Below, in pieces: positions 12,801-21,050 of a stretch of DNA of 64,000 bases (positions are counted from its first letter, which is position 1; each line of letters begins with the position of its first letter). Below the pieces are notes generated by a model, which ran no database searches, was not told where the DNA came from, and was given only the letters and a program-made list of their open reading frames with translations. Origin of the DNA: Watersipora subatra (lineage: Eukaryota; Bryozoa; Gymnolaemata; Cheilostomatida; Watersiporidae); assembly GCF_963576615.1 (NCBI RefSeq), contig NC_088710.1, forward strand, positions 5,498,001 through 5,562,000. Direction: 5' to 3'. Made by a program: the position numbers and the translations under genes.

Positions 12801-13337
12801 ACCACAATTAAACCTCCAACCCTCTGAAAAGCGTGTAACAGGTTGATGAAAGCAGACAAAATATTTTGTAATAAGTTGTTCATTTAGCTTTTGCTAATGT
12901 AGTATTTTTATTTTCTTTTAAACTGTTTTAATTACTTCCAAAAACAAAAAACAAACATTTATTTGACTAAACAAATTTTAGTTTTTATAGAGCACATAAT
13001 ATTTGCGATTTTATGTTAGTTATAGGAAGAGCAGATAACTCCGTAATATTCTGTCATCAATCATACAAGCTTTCTAATAGCATTTCTATCAACTTATTTA
13101 ACACCCAGTCGTGCCGAGCTATTAATCTCCAATGCTGATACTGTCACTAATGGGATACTGACAGAACCTATGCCTTTCAAGGTTGAGTTGGTGCAAAATC
13201 TTGTGGATGGAGTGGCGACCCTGATTAAGATGGAGAAGGAGCTAGAAAATGGGGGAAGTATAGATCAGTACCTGCCAAAGAAAGTTTTAAACGAAGTTAA
13301 AACAGATGGCAAAAAGAAGTTAAGCTCATTTTTCTAG
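693..13337 (+). CDS. Mitochondrial-type creatine kinase-like phosphagen kinase (8 exons, 416 aa)
   Basis: Exons are 693-878, 2063-2203, 3789-3910, 4182-4377, 5772-5966, 7832-7966, 11366-11485 and 13182-13337. All introns are GT-AG and the frame stays open (1251 nt). Phosphagen kinases move phosphate between ATP and a guanidino compound, and mitochondrial forms sit in the intermembrane space. Family marks seen are [50 protein letters not shown] with the reactive Cys, and [10 protein letters not shown]. Arg in the KRHNGY segment matches the position that is Arg in creatine kinases. A hydrophobic Gly/Ala/Val-rich N-terminus and lysine-rich C-terminus suit a mitochondrial isoform. Oddities: the usual NEEDH is NRDDH, Arg in the following loop is Lys, the RGT loop is KKI, and about five residues are missing after FLFEKPAS. 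It may be a low-activity or altered-specificity enzyme. Confidence 0.9.
864..1290 (+). repeat. 34-bp minisatellite spanning the exon 1 5' splice site
   Basis: The first unit (864-897) is 15 bases of exon 1 plus 19 bases of intron 1. Unit 2 (898-931) and about ten more diverged copies follow. Many keep an AGGTATGT-like core, so the array repeats donor-like sites (for example near 978 and 1244). Length and sequence drift between copies. Confidence 0.8.
1412..1543 (+). repeat. 44-bp tandem repeat, three copies (intron 1)
   Basis: Copies start at 1412, 1456 and 1500. Each contains GAGATTTGGAATATCATTGT or a one-base variant. They are nearly identical, so the amplification is recent. Confidence 0.85.
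2063..2203 (+). CDS. Kinase exon 2: guanidino-specificity region
   Basis: There are 47 codons in phase 0. They include [21 protein letters not shown] and GDAESYE. The loop between GVD and the GD motif is one residue longer than in typical creatine kinases and diverges strongly ([12 protein letters not shown]). This loop helps decide substrate size in the family. Confidence 0.85.
2216..2560 (+). repeat. 24-bp minisatellite near the 5' end of intron 2
   Basis: Diverged copies of a 24-base unit built around GTTGCTATATAGCAGGTAGT begin 13 bases after the exon 2 donor. Many copies contain CAGGTAGT, which is donor-like. Confidence 0.8.
2806..3570 (+). repeat. 42-bp minisatellite, about 18 copies (intron 2)
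   Basis: Highly similar 42-base units contain ATCTAAGATGTTTAAGTC and CAGCAACACTTGAGTA. As 42 is a multiple of three and the unit lacks stops in some frames, both strands show open frames of about 270 codons. The array lies between kinase exons 2 and 3, so it is intronic and not taken as coding. Confidence 0.9.
3789..3910 (+). CDS. Kinase exon 3: [17 protein letters not shown] segment
   Basis: The exon has 122 nt and ends in phase 2 (GA, completed to GAC Asp by exon 4). It carries the RHNGY segment, whose Arg is the position known to separate creatine kinases from other guanidino kinases, then THKSDLDH. Confidence 0.85.
4182..4377 (+). CDS. Kinase exon 4: ATP-phosphate-binding SSRIRTGR motif
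   Basis: The exon has 196 nt. It encodes [12 protein letters not shown], with both Arg that bind ATP phosphates in the family, then ACTRAERR, the [13 protein letters not shown] strand and helix, and EEEQQKHIE. The acceptor is at 4180-4181 and the donor is GTGGGT. Confidence 0.87.
4698..4741. other. 17-bp-stem hairpin in intron 4
   Basis: The arm TTGCTCGCACCCCTGTT pairs with AACAGGGTTGCGAGCAA with one mismatch and a 10-base loop. Related GTTGCATGCAAAC motifs follow at once. Intron 4 (4378-5771) otherwise shows AT-rich sequence and a second small hairpin near 5402-5425 (CTTCAGTG/CACTGAAG), with no gene. Confidence 0.6.
5772..5966 (+). CDS. Kinase exon 5: [12 protein letters not shown] core with altered catalytic loop
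   Basis: There are 65 codons. [15 protein letters not shown] and [13 protein letters not shown] are strongly conserved. The catalytic-loop codons at 5880-5885 read Arg-Asp where the family has Glu-Glu, and 5895-5897 reads Lys where the family has an ATP-binding Arg. Between FLFEKPAS and ARDW about five residues are missing against creatine kinases. Confidence 0.88.
5985..6406 (+). repeat. 23-bp minisatellite at the 5' end of intron 5
   Basis: About 18 copies of a unit built from AAGGTTAAATCTATGGTAGT start about 18 bases after the exon 5 donor. Single-base variants are frequent. Confidence 0.85.
6407..7831. other. Rest of kinase intron 5
   Basis: AT-rich intron sequence. No further gene, RNA or mobile element is recognised. 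A pyrimidine-rich acceptor ends it. Confidence 0.5.
7832..7966 (+). CDS. Kinase exon 6: reactive-cysteine CPSNLGTG motif
   Basis: There are 45 codons after a pyrimidine-rich TTTTCTCAACAG acceptor. [20 protein letters not shown] keeps the reactive Cys and the following phosphate-binding Arg. The preceding MKNE replaces the usual Trp-Asn-Glu. Confidence 0.88.
8854..10983 (-). mobile_element. hAT DNA transposon (Charlie/Buster-like termini), inactivated
   Basis: The left end is CAGTGGTTCCCAACCTTTTT and the right end is CCAGGTTGGGAACCACTG, an inverted pair typical of animal hAT elements. Flanking 8-mers are GTCTATCT (8846-8853) and GTCGATCT (10984-10991), a one-mismatch target duplication. Inside, on the minus strand, is a decayed BED-finger hAT transposase. 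The element lies in intron 6 of the kinase gene and split a SINE tail. Confidence 0.85.
9227..10380 (-). pseudogene. Decayed ZBED5/SCAND3-like hAT transposase
   Basis: Read on the minus strand, 10380-10117 gives a BED-finger region with a CVIC pair ([17 protein letters not shown]) and a His (QRIHS). The middle part, 10000-9752, gives [20 protein letters not shown], then [12 protein letters not shown] and TIQLDE followed by a stop where this family has Ser. From 9751 to 9227 the frame is open: [30 protein letters not shown] and [14 protein letters not shown] are the core motifs of domesticated and active hAT transposases. The C-terminal dimerisation region is missing. Stops and frame changes make it non-functional. 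Confidence 0.85.
10984..11125 (-). mobile_element. tRNA-derived SINE (minus strand), tail split by the hAT
   Basis: On the minus strand, TGGAGTGGCTAGAGCACTGG resembles a pol III A box and a B-box-like stretch follows about 30 bases later. The downstream body ends in GACAGTCAGACAAACAGAC-type sequence. The matching tail continues on the other side of the hAT at about 8799-8853 (TGTCTGTC-rich), so the hAT landed in this SINE tail. Confidence 0.5.
11366..11485 (+). CDS. Kinase exon 7: altered flexible loop and DISNTDRIG
   Basis: There are 40 codons. HPKFEPFL and [13 protein letters not shown] are conserved. The loop between them reads [16 protein letters not shown]; the invariant Arg-Gly-Thr of this loop is Lys-Lys-Ile (11411-11419), and the loop is two residues shorter than in creatine kinases. 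Confidence 0.85.
11490..11790 (+). repeat. ACACAGA/ACATA-rich short tandem repeat at the 5' end of intron 7
   Basis: It starts about 15-20 bases after the exon 7 donor. Imperfect 16-18-base units mix ACACATAGA, CATAAATGCAGATGCAAAGA and CACACAGATACATA. Minus-strand Cys-rich open frames over it are repeat artefacts. Confidence 0.8.
11791..13181. other. Rest of kinase intron 7
   Basis: AT-rich intron with no recognised gene or element. The short open frame near 12421-12663 has no family resemblance and lies between kinase exons. Confidence 0.45.
13182..13337 (+). CDS. Kinase exon 8: C-terminal helix and basic tail
   Basis: There are 51 codons plus [23 protein letters not shown] matches the last exon of the upstream paralogue. 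The tail ([12 protein letters not shown]) is longer than the paralogue tail and Lys-rich, as in cardiolipin-binding mitochondrial isoforms. Confidence 0.87.
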   Translation, partial: VELVQNLVDGVATLIKMEKELENGGSIDQYLPKKVLNEVKTDGKKKLSSFF

Positions 13338-13427
13338 TAGCTCTGCTCGGAGGAGGACAAACTTTATGACTGACTATTTCCTTGAACGCTATCTATATAT
13401 ATTTAACATATTTCTTGGAGTTGGTCT

Positions 13428-13696
13428 TGTGATTACAATGTTTTACTGCTAGTCGTGTTGTCATAAACATAGTGTTGATATTTGAGACTGAAAATAGATA
13501 ATACAACTCCCAAGGTTCTGTGATTACAATGTGTTACCGCTAGTCATATTGTCATAAACATAGTGTTGATATTTTAAACTAAAAATAGGTAATACAACTC
13601 CAAAGGTCCTGTGATTCCAATGTGTTACTGCTAGTCATACTGCCATAAACAAAGTGTCAATATTTTAAACTGAAAACAGATAATACAACTCCAAAG
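13428..13696 (+). repeat. 91-bp tandem repeat, three copies, in kinase 3' flank
   Basis: Copies start at 13428, 13519 and 13610. Each contains TGTGATTACAATG-type sequence, GTCATAAACATAGTG and AATACAACTCC. The array starts about 90 bases after the kinase stop, so it is probably in the 3' UTR or just past it. Confidence 0.85.
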
Positions 13697-14754
13697 CATA
13701 TCAAGTTGACTTTCATGGTTTGACTAGTGTTGTCTATTTATGGTATATGTTTATACATAAATAATAACTTTATTTACACCAGCAAATGCCATTTAAAACA
13801 ATTTGGACCATTACATAACAACAAAAAATAGTAAAGTAAATTATGTATTAAAAGAAAAGGCTCTTTTTACATAACGCTGTTCCATAATGTAAATTGGCAA
13901 GCTGTTGGTGTCTGGTATAAAATGTAGTGGTTTTTGGAGGAAGTAGAAATGTAATGAATGGTCAGATAGATTAGAGATATGACTTGAGTATTTTATACAG
14001 CAAATATCTAAATACACATTTAGCTTTTCAGCATTAAGGATATTTAAACGCTGGTTGGTCGTAACTGTCTATATTAAATAAAATAATACGAAAGCATAAC
14101 TTTTAAAAAGTGTTATATTTTTTCTTAATCAATTTTTGATACAAAGGGATACCAGTTTGGAGCTGGTATTAGGCTCCACACAGTTTAATAATACAATAGG
14201 TTACATATAAAAACTAGATATTTTGCTAAAATATGTGCAGGTGCAGACTTGATAAACTTAACTGACAAAGACTTTGCTTAGCAACAGGGTGTTAACAGAT
14301 TGTTTCATTTGAACATGGCCTAAAAGGGCCTTTAAATGTTCCCACAAACCTAAATACACTACAACTGTACCAGCTCCAAAGTACCTAGCTACCGGTGTCC
14401 ATAGAGGTTGGCAGTCTTGCGGGGAAACAAAAATCAAGATGCTCTCCTTAGCTAAAAGAAGAAAATTTCACTTACACTTGCAGCTTCTTGTGGTAGTAAA
14501 ACAGAAGATGAGTAACAATATGTCTGCTATGGTAAAACTACAAAATCAACAGCATTAACATTTTAAGTGAGACATTTCATGATTGGGTGTAATATGGGGA
14601 GTTCTCCTCTCTCTACCTTGTTGTGCACAAGGCTAGAGAAAATGCATGAATCAGTGGAAGTTTAAAGGATATATATGTATGCCAAAAAGCTGGTAGTCCC
14701 ATGTGCTGCAAAAGGTCATCAGCTGTAATAAGTATATGTACAATTATTCTATGC
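13697..14754. other. Intergenic AT-rich sequence
   Basis: No gene is recognised. One AATAAA near 14077 could serve a long 3' UTR of the kinase, but this is not supported further. Confidence 0.4.
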
Positions 14755-14960
14755 TGCAGCAAGGTGGTCAAGTGAGTGGTATAGTTGGTAGCACGCCTTT
14801 CTGCTAAACTAAATGTCTGAGTTCAACTCTTGCGTAATGCATGTCTTCCCAACCTCTTAGCGTGGCTTCACACAGATCAACACGGCTCTTATTATAGTAA
14901 AAATTACTGAAGCGACGAACTTCTCTGGTTTCCGGTTATCAAAAATTTCATCTATATATA
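14755..14960 (+). mobile_element. tRNA-derived SINE-like element
   Basis: GTGGTATAGTTGGTAGCACG is A-box-like and GAGTTCAACTCTTGC, about 30 bases later, is B-box-like. The spacing fits a tRNA-type pol III promoter. The segment does not fold as a full tRNA, so a SINE is preferred over a tRNA gene. Confidence 0.5.
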
Positions 14961-15802
14961 CACTATTATAGTTTGTTTTGCTGTTATAAATGTTTTAATG
15001 CAAATAGAAATAAACTATTTTATCTCTGATATTAGAAAGAACTTGATCAAAGACTGTAAAAAAGCTTGTGTGAGGTGGAGCATTAAGCGAATAATTTGTT
15101 TCAACTTAAAAATCATGAAGGTCTATTATTTTAAAAATAAGGGACAGCCACAAATAAATCTTTTAGACAGAATTAATGTATGGAAAAGTTCTTCGTAATA
15201 CGGTTTGAGATTGTTTGCTCAAAAGGAGGGATTAATGCATTTTTAAAATTACCCTCTTGCAATGCCAGTACGCAATTATATTGATGTAAGACCTACTGAC
15301 GATGATAATATCAGCAAATATGGGTTCTACAATAATTTCAGAGTTGCCCTCTCTTGATTAGTAGCTAATGATAATCATAATGTGGTCCATTGTACATTTC
15401 TCGAGAAAACAGTTTGTTTTAGAATTGATTTCATGAAGTAGATCAGTAACAGGTCTCAAAAATAAAAGTGCTTATCATATGGGTTGAGTGCTGTATGGTC
15501 GTTCCTCAACTTGAGTAGAAAACTTGACAGAAAAAGCAAATGGATGTAAAGTATATTTGCATCTGCTGCAGATCTTATTGCTATTTCAAGCAGCTCTATT
15601 TGCTTACATATTCATCTTAAGAAATACTGTCAATGCCTTTTTCCTTTCCTTTTTGTGACCAACCAGGCTTTCTCCATCTATTAATTTTTTAACTCTTTCC
15701 ATTTCACTTTTTGTGAAAACAAAAGAATTTTATAGTTTATACTGTTGTAATTTACTTGTATGTCTCAAATAGACCTCAGCTAGCCAGCTTGATTTAGTTT
15801 CC
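14961..15802. other. Intergenic sequence left of the DIRS element
   Basis: AT-rich. Only short open frames without family resemblance are present. Confidence 0.4.
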
Positions 15803-15930
15803 AATTTTATTTCACATACTTCCATACAGTTACTATATGCTTAATTGTTCGAATTTAGCTTTTGGCGGACAAAAAAGCTTTCCTTGACCCATCCTTATCC
15901 GCTTCCGACTACGCAAGCTCAGTTTTTGTT
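15803..15930 (+). repeat. DIRS left inverted terminal repeat
   Basis: It contains CATACAGTTACTATATGC and TTTGGCGGACAAAAAAGC; both recur inverted at the right end between 20762 and 20869. The region from about 15846 inward also serves as 5' leader. Confidence 0.8.
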
Positions 15931-15996
15931 CGTCAACTGAAGTTGGAGCACGCACTGTTTCACAGAATTCTCTCTCTTCAGTTTCCAGCTTTAAAT

Positions 15997-18900
15997 ATGG
16001 CAGGTACGTATCATGTTTGTCCCTCCTTGAGAGGGACAGCATACCCCTTGCCTTCCTGTCAAGGGGTAGTCGATGGACGAGTTCTTTTATACTCCGAAAT
16101 CGACATTCTCTTACCTTGACTTGACTCGGTTGATTTGCACCCGACCTAACCTTCGCCCTGTCCTTTCGGAAGGGGATACCCAGGTCGGAATCTCCTTGTC
16201 TCACCCTCTTTAGCTCGGAGCACACGTGTAAGCCTCCTCATGAGCTATCGGTGGGATATCTGTTATATCAGAAATACCTAACTGAAAGGTCTCTGTTTAT
16301 AATGGGTTGTCAGGGCTCTCCTTGATCAAGTTTCCGTACCGTTGTGTCTTGAAACTTGAGAAGGGGGTTCGTTACTTTGTTGTTAACGAATATGTCAGAT
16401 ACCCCTTGCCTTCCTGTCAAGGGGTAGTCGATGGACAAGTTCTTTTATACTCCAAAATCGACATTCTCTTACCTTGACTTGACTCGGTTGATTTGCATCC
16501 GACCTAACCTCGCCCTGTCCTTTCGGAAGGGGATACCCAGGTCGGAATCTCCTTGTCTCACCCTCTTTAGCTCGGAGCACACGCGTAAGCCTCCTTATGA
16601 GCTATCGGTGGGATATCTGTTATATCAGAAATACCTAACTGAAAGGTCTCTGTTTATAATGGGTTGTCAGGGCTCTCCTTGATCAAGTTTCCGTACCGTT
16701 GTGTCTTGAAACTTGAGAAGGGGGTTCGTTACTTTGTTGTTAACGAATATGTCAGGTCCTTCTCTTCTCTTTGACAGACAATCAAGAAGCAGAAGACCAG
16801 CCTCAACCAGTGACCGTTGATGATGAAAACGGGACAGGGGAAGATGGCAAAGACATGTCCTTGAGGGAGCTGAAAAGGAACATCTTTGAAGTACTCCCGG
16901 ATTCCATACTACCCCCTCCAGATCACAAAGTAAAGAGGTATGGTAGCTTCTATGTATATCTAGTTGATATTGGTTATATTCCATGTTGATATCATGATAG
17001 ATATAGTGGTTACATCGTCTTATAGATGTACATGATATATATCTAGTGAATAGATATTTATGAGTACATAATGACATTTTCTGTTCTCGTAGCAAGACCA
17101 TCGCCGAACAGACGCTATCTCAAGACAGACCACAAGATGATGACGATACAGACTATAGTCTGCCCTTGTCTCAGGTCATGACTTCAGCCATAGAAGAGGT
17201 CAAACACCAGAAACAAGCCTTCACATCAAAATATCCCAGAATAAGAGGGTTCCATGTATCAAACTACCAAGTACAGGGGGACACTCTCAAATCGTCTTAC
17301 AGCCGCACTGACGAGGACGCTGCTCTTCTGGGTAAGGCATCTAACAAAGCCCTCATTCCATGCAAATATATCGAGGAGATGGAGACCCTTACAAGGCAGT
17401 TGATGCTTGTTGCTAGCCATTCAGACTGGGTCCTTGGCAGCTCCGTTGCGCTTTTGCAACAGGGTGATACAGGTGCAGTCATCAGATCGATTGAGAGCTT
17501 ATGTCTTGCACAATCCCATACTGCTGCTTTGCTTGCACGCTTACTTGCTAATTTGGTGCATGTCAGGCGAGATCAGTTGGTCTCTACCTCTGCTCTTTCC
17601 TCTGCCACCAAGTCTTCTTTGCTAAAGCTTGCCATGCCGCTTAATTCACCACTATTTGAAGGGAAGTTGGCTGATTTGACCTCACAGGATGCATCGACAG
17701 CATCCAACAGAGCGTTGATATCAATAGTCAAGCAGCAAAAATGGTCACTACAACCAGCTCAACCAAAATCAGGGAAAGAAGGTGACACTGGTGATAAGTA
17801 TACTTTTCAAAGTAAAGGAAAGGCTCCACAGAAAGGCAAATCCTTTAAGATTCCCAAGAAGACCGTCAAAAAAAGTAGGCGGCTGTCTCACCAGTTACTG
17901 GCAGGTATGGAACAATCTGCCCAGTGCCTCTACTTGGCTAACAGATCTGTTAAAACACGATTTACGTTTAAACACAAAAGCCCCTTTAAATTATCCAGTA
18001 CCACAAACACTCTCAGAAGACTTGGTATCGGAGCTAATGGTTTTAGAGTCCAAAGGTGCCGTAGAACCTGTCACATGGGACCACGAGGGTTTCTACAGCC
18101 GAATATTCTCAGTACTGAAGACAAACGGGCAGTTGAGAATAATTATAGACTTATCCAGATCGAACAAGTGGCTCACTGCCCCCAAATTCAAGTTGGACAA
18201 CATACAAACTCCTCACCTACGGCAATGGGGTGTGACGCTGTTAACATACCTAGACGACTGGCTGATCTACAGCAAGTCAAGGGAGGTCTTACAGTCCCAG
18301 GTTTTGACCGCTACCAACCTGCTACAGGACCTGGGATTCCATATCAGATACGAGAAGAGCATGCTAAATCCCACACAAGTATGCACATTCCTAGGCTTCA
18401 ATCTAGACCCCACAGACGCCTCTGCCTCAGGATGGGGAGATATAGTCTGCGAGGAAACAGCTCAAGGAAGGGGGGGAGTCGAGAAAAGAAAATTCCACAT
18501 AAACGTTCTCGAACTCTCGGCACTCTACAAGTGCCTTCAAACTTTTCAGAAGAGTTTGCTCGGAAAAGTGGTCTTGTGCCAGATAGACAACGCAACAGTC
18601 GTAGCCTATGTAAAGAAACAAGGAGGGACCAGATCGCCACAGCTATGTACCCTAATCTGGGAAATCCTGCACAGGTGCGACGAGAGGAAGATCACACTGA
18701 AGGCATGCCATCTGCCTGGCAAACGGAATGTTATCGCAGACATGTTGAGTCAGGTGACTTCACCAACAGAGTGGTCTCTACACCCTCAGGTGGTCAAGAT
18801 GATTTCCAAACAATGGGGCACTCCAATGGTGGATCTGTTTGCATCCAAGTTGAACAACAAGCTACCGATATACTTCAGCTCTATGAAGGACCTTCAGGCA

Positions 18901-20351
18901 GCAGGAGTGGATGGACTGAGTCAACCATGGGACAGACTGTGGGGTTACGCGTATCCTCCCATAAACTTGCTTCCCCTGGTGCTGAAGAAAATTCTCCATT
19001 CCCAAGATTGTCAGATCATAATTATAGCTCCAAACTGGCCCAGACGGAGTTGGTTCACAGGACTGTTAAGCCTACTGGCATCCAGACCGCTGGAACTTCC
19101 TACAATGGCGAAGCTCCTGAAACAGAACGGAGTATACCATCAGGGGACAGACAGACTGCAACTTCACGCCTGGATGCTGTCCAGCAGACAAGATGCAAGG
19201 AAGGCATTTCTCGAAAAGCAGCCTTTTATGCCACAAGATGCGTCAGGGAGTCTTCATCAGCCGTCTATGATGGGAAATGGAAAGTGTACTCTGATTGGTG
19301 TATTAGAGAGAAGAGAAATTCGCTCGAGCCCACTATCTATGATGTAACTGACTTCCTTATCTATCTCTTAGAGGAGAGAAAGCTGTCAGTGAGTACAATT
19401 AAAGGCTACAAGGCTGCACTGGTCAATACTTTAGGTAGATCTTTCCCGTCAGGGACCGAGGACATAATCAGGGAGATGCTGAGAGGCTTTGCTGCTTGCT
19501 CTCATAAAACCATCAGAAGGCAACTACCAAAGTGGGATCTCACGGTCATCCTCCACCACCTCTCTAAGTCAAACACAGATTTGAGGTAATTCTAGTTGTC
19601 TTATACTCACTAATCCTGCTCGCTTGCTGCTTTCTATCAGCATGTTACAACGCTTGTTGTACACACTACACACTGATACTGCTTGCTTGTTGCTTTCTAT
19701 CAGCTTGTTACAGCTCTTGTATTAACTTGGTGCTGACACAACAATTTATAACTTGTATTATTTTTCAGGTCGCTATCCCTGAAATGCGTGTTTCTTCTAG
19801 CCCTGAGCACTGGGAGGAGGAGATCAGAGATCCATGCCCTCACTAGAGAGTCCATCAACATCTCTGAAGATACCATCCAACTCGGAGTTAATCGCGGCTT
19901 TATGGCCAAGACACAGAAGGCAAGCGATCCGGAACTGAAAATCCTCGTTAGAGCTAACCCAGGAAATCCAAACCTGTGTCCTTATCTGACATTACTAGAA
20001 TATCTGACAGTTACTAATGATTTATGTGACAATAATGGTAAGCTGTTTCTGTCTTACATCAGACCTCATAAACCCATCACTCAAGATTCTGTTTCAAGAT
20101 GGATTTGTTGTGCTATTAGAGACTCTTATAAAGTTTTAGATATGTCTTCTCTACCAGAAACCACTGCCCATGAGGTTAGGGCTATAGCGGCCTCTATGTT
20201 CATTTCAGATGATAATAATGTTGATGACATTTTAGCCACTGGCCTATGGTCAAGCAAGTGGTCCTTTCTGGGACACTATAAAAGAGATATACCGTGGGAC
20301 CTGTCCCAATTTAAGTCACTGGTGGTCGTTAATAAAGTGTTGAAGCTCTAA
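15997..20351 (+). CDS. DIRS Gag to tyrosine-recombinase continuous spliced frame
   Basis: ATGGCAG at 15997-16003 meets a GTACGT donor. The TTTGACAG acceptor ends at 16777, exon 2 is 16778-16937, intron 16938-17092, exon 3 is 17093-19585, intron 19586-19768 and the last exon 19769-20351. Joined, the frame has 1081 codons with no internal stop. The N-terminal part (to about 17870) is Gag-like, with an acidic start and a basic Lys-rich end. The C-terminal part from about 19170 is the recombinase. The middle 1.3 kb is the alternate frame of the RT and encodes no recognisable domain. Whether it is translated through, or Gag and recombinase are expressed separately, is unknown. Confidence 0.6.
16041..16755 (+). 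repeat. 358-bp direct tandem duplication inside the DIRS first intron
   Basis: Copy 1 is 16041-16398 and copy 2 is 16399-16755. They are nearly identical, with a few substitutions and one deleted base. Both carry ATACCCCTTGCCTTCCTGTC at the start and GTTAACGAATATGTCAG at the end. The duplication lies wholly in the intron between the 7-base start exon and Gag exon 2. Confidence 0.9.
17782..19347 (+). pseudogene. DIRS reverse transcriptase/RNase H frame with internal deletions
   Basis: Offset by one base from the Gag-recombinase frame. Visible motifs are LVSELMVLESKGAVEPV, TNGQLRIIIDLSRSNKW, the YLDDWLIYS active site (18247-18261), CTFLGFNLDPT, DASASGWGD, a second RNase H region (INVLELSAL, CQIDNATVVAYV) and ADMLSQ. 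The conserved RT stretch with the first catalytic Asp, between the IIDLSR strand and YLDDW, is shortened to about 28 residues. The span between FLGF and DASASGWGD is also shortened. Both deletions keep the frame. The polymerase should be inactive. Confidence 0.8.
19170..20351 (+). CDS. DIRS tyrosine recombinase (two exons)
   Basis: The N-terminal core-binding region (KWKVYSDWCIREKR, SVSTIKGYKAALVNTLG) lies before 19585, and the catalytic region after the 183-base intron. Motifs are TGRRRSEIHAL with the first Arg, TAHEVRAIAASM with His and the second Arg, and WSFLGHYKRDI with the His and the Tyr nucleophile. In DIRS elements this enzyme inserts a circular DNA copy without target duplication. 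All catalytic residues seem present, so the protein could act if expressed. Confidence 0.8.
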
Positions 20352-20606
20352 TCTACACCCTTATCACTTTATACCCAAGACCCCTACCATGATGATTGGG
20401 TCCTTTGGTACATACTATCAGACACTCCACGAGTAGATAAATTCCTTGGGTGAGGAGTTTTCCCCTCCTATCACACCTTATGAAGAAAAGGGTTCGGGGT
20501 GATACCCTTTAGTATCCCCTCCTTTGACCCTTACATTTTAATCCACTTAGTGAATTCCATACAAGACAACTCCTGCCCAGCCACCTGTGTCTGTGGGATT
20601 CTATTA

Positions 20607-20702
20607 AGCATATAGTAACTGTATGGAAGTATGTGAAATAAAATTCAAGATTTTTTATAGTAAAATCCAATTTTATGATCATACTTACCATACAGTTACT
20701 AT
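20607..20702 (+). repeat. DIRS internal complementary region
   Basis: The first half (to about 20647) is the reverse complement of the left terminus. The second half is the reverse complement of the right terminus (20848-20912). This arrangement is the template for circularisation in the DIRS replication model. Confidence 0.8.
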
Positions 20703-20761
20703 AGACCCACCCTTCCTCCCCACGGGAGTTGCCTTCTCTCTGCGTGCAAGTTGACTCACAA

Positions 20762-20912
20762 AACTGAGCTTGCGTAGTCGGAAGCGGATAAGGATGGGTC
20801 AAGGAAAGCTTTTTTGTCCGCCAAAAGCTAAATTCGAACAATTAAGCATATAGTAACTGTATGGTAAGTATGATCATAAAATTGGATTTTACTATAAAAA
20901 ATCTTGAATTTT
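20762..20912 (-). repeat. DIRS right inverted terminal repeat
   Basis: It carries the inverted copy of the left repeat (GCTTTTTTGTCCGCCAAAAG, GCATATAGTAACTGTATGG) followed by a right-end-specific AT-rich tail to 20912 that is matched only in the internal complementary region. Confidence 0.8.
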
Positions 20913-20939
20913 AGGTTTACTCTTTAATTACAAATGTCT

Positions 20940-21050
20940 GCCATTGAGCTACAGGTGTTTGAAATTAAGTTACAGGTGCCTGTCATTGAGCTACAGGTGT
21001 TTGACATTAAGTTACAGGTGCCTGTCATTGAGCTACAGGCTACTGCTACA
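20940..21050 (+). repeat. Short tandem repeat (TTGAGCTACAGGTGTTTG type)
   Basis: About five alternating 21-base half units (GTCATTGAGCTACAGGTGTT and ACATTAAGTTACAGGTGCCT types) form 42-base pairs, directly right of the DIRS element. Confidence 0.8.

Larger units (their letters stand above)
15803..20912 (+). mobile_element. DIRS-type tyrosine-recombinase retrotransposon, internally deleted
   Basis: Inverted terminal repeats (15803-15930 against about 20762-20869), an internal complementary region (about 20607-20702) joining complements of both ends, a YLDDW reverse transcriptase and a tyrosine recombinase in place of an integrase together define DIRS elements. Boundaries were taken from the internal complementary region, where the complement of the left end meets the complement of the right end at a shared AATTTT. 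The RT/RNase H frame has lost core segments, so this copy cannot be autonomous. Gag and recombinase frames remain open. Confidence 0.85.

Noticed and set aside
693-13337. Arginine kinase identity for the kinase gene
   Set aside because: [29 protein letters not shown] and the Arg in RHNGY follow the creatine-kinase group rather than arginine kinases.
14780-14860. tRNA gene
   Set aside because: A-box and B-box-like motifs are present, but no acceptor stem or anticodon arm folds; a SINE is the better reading.
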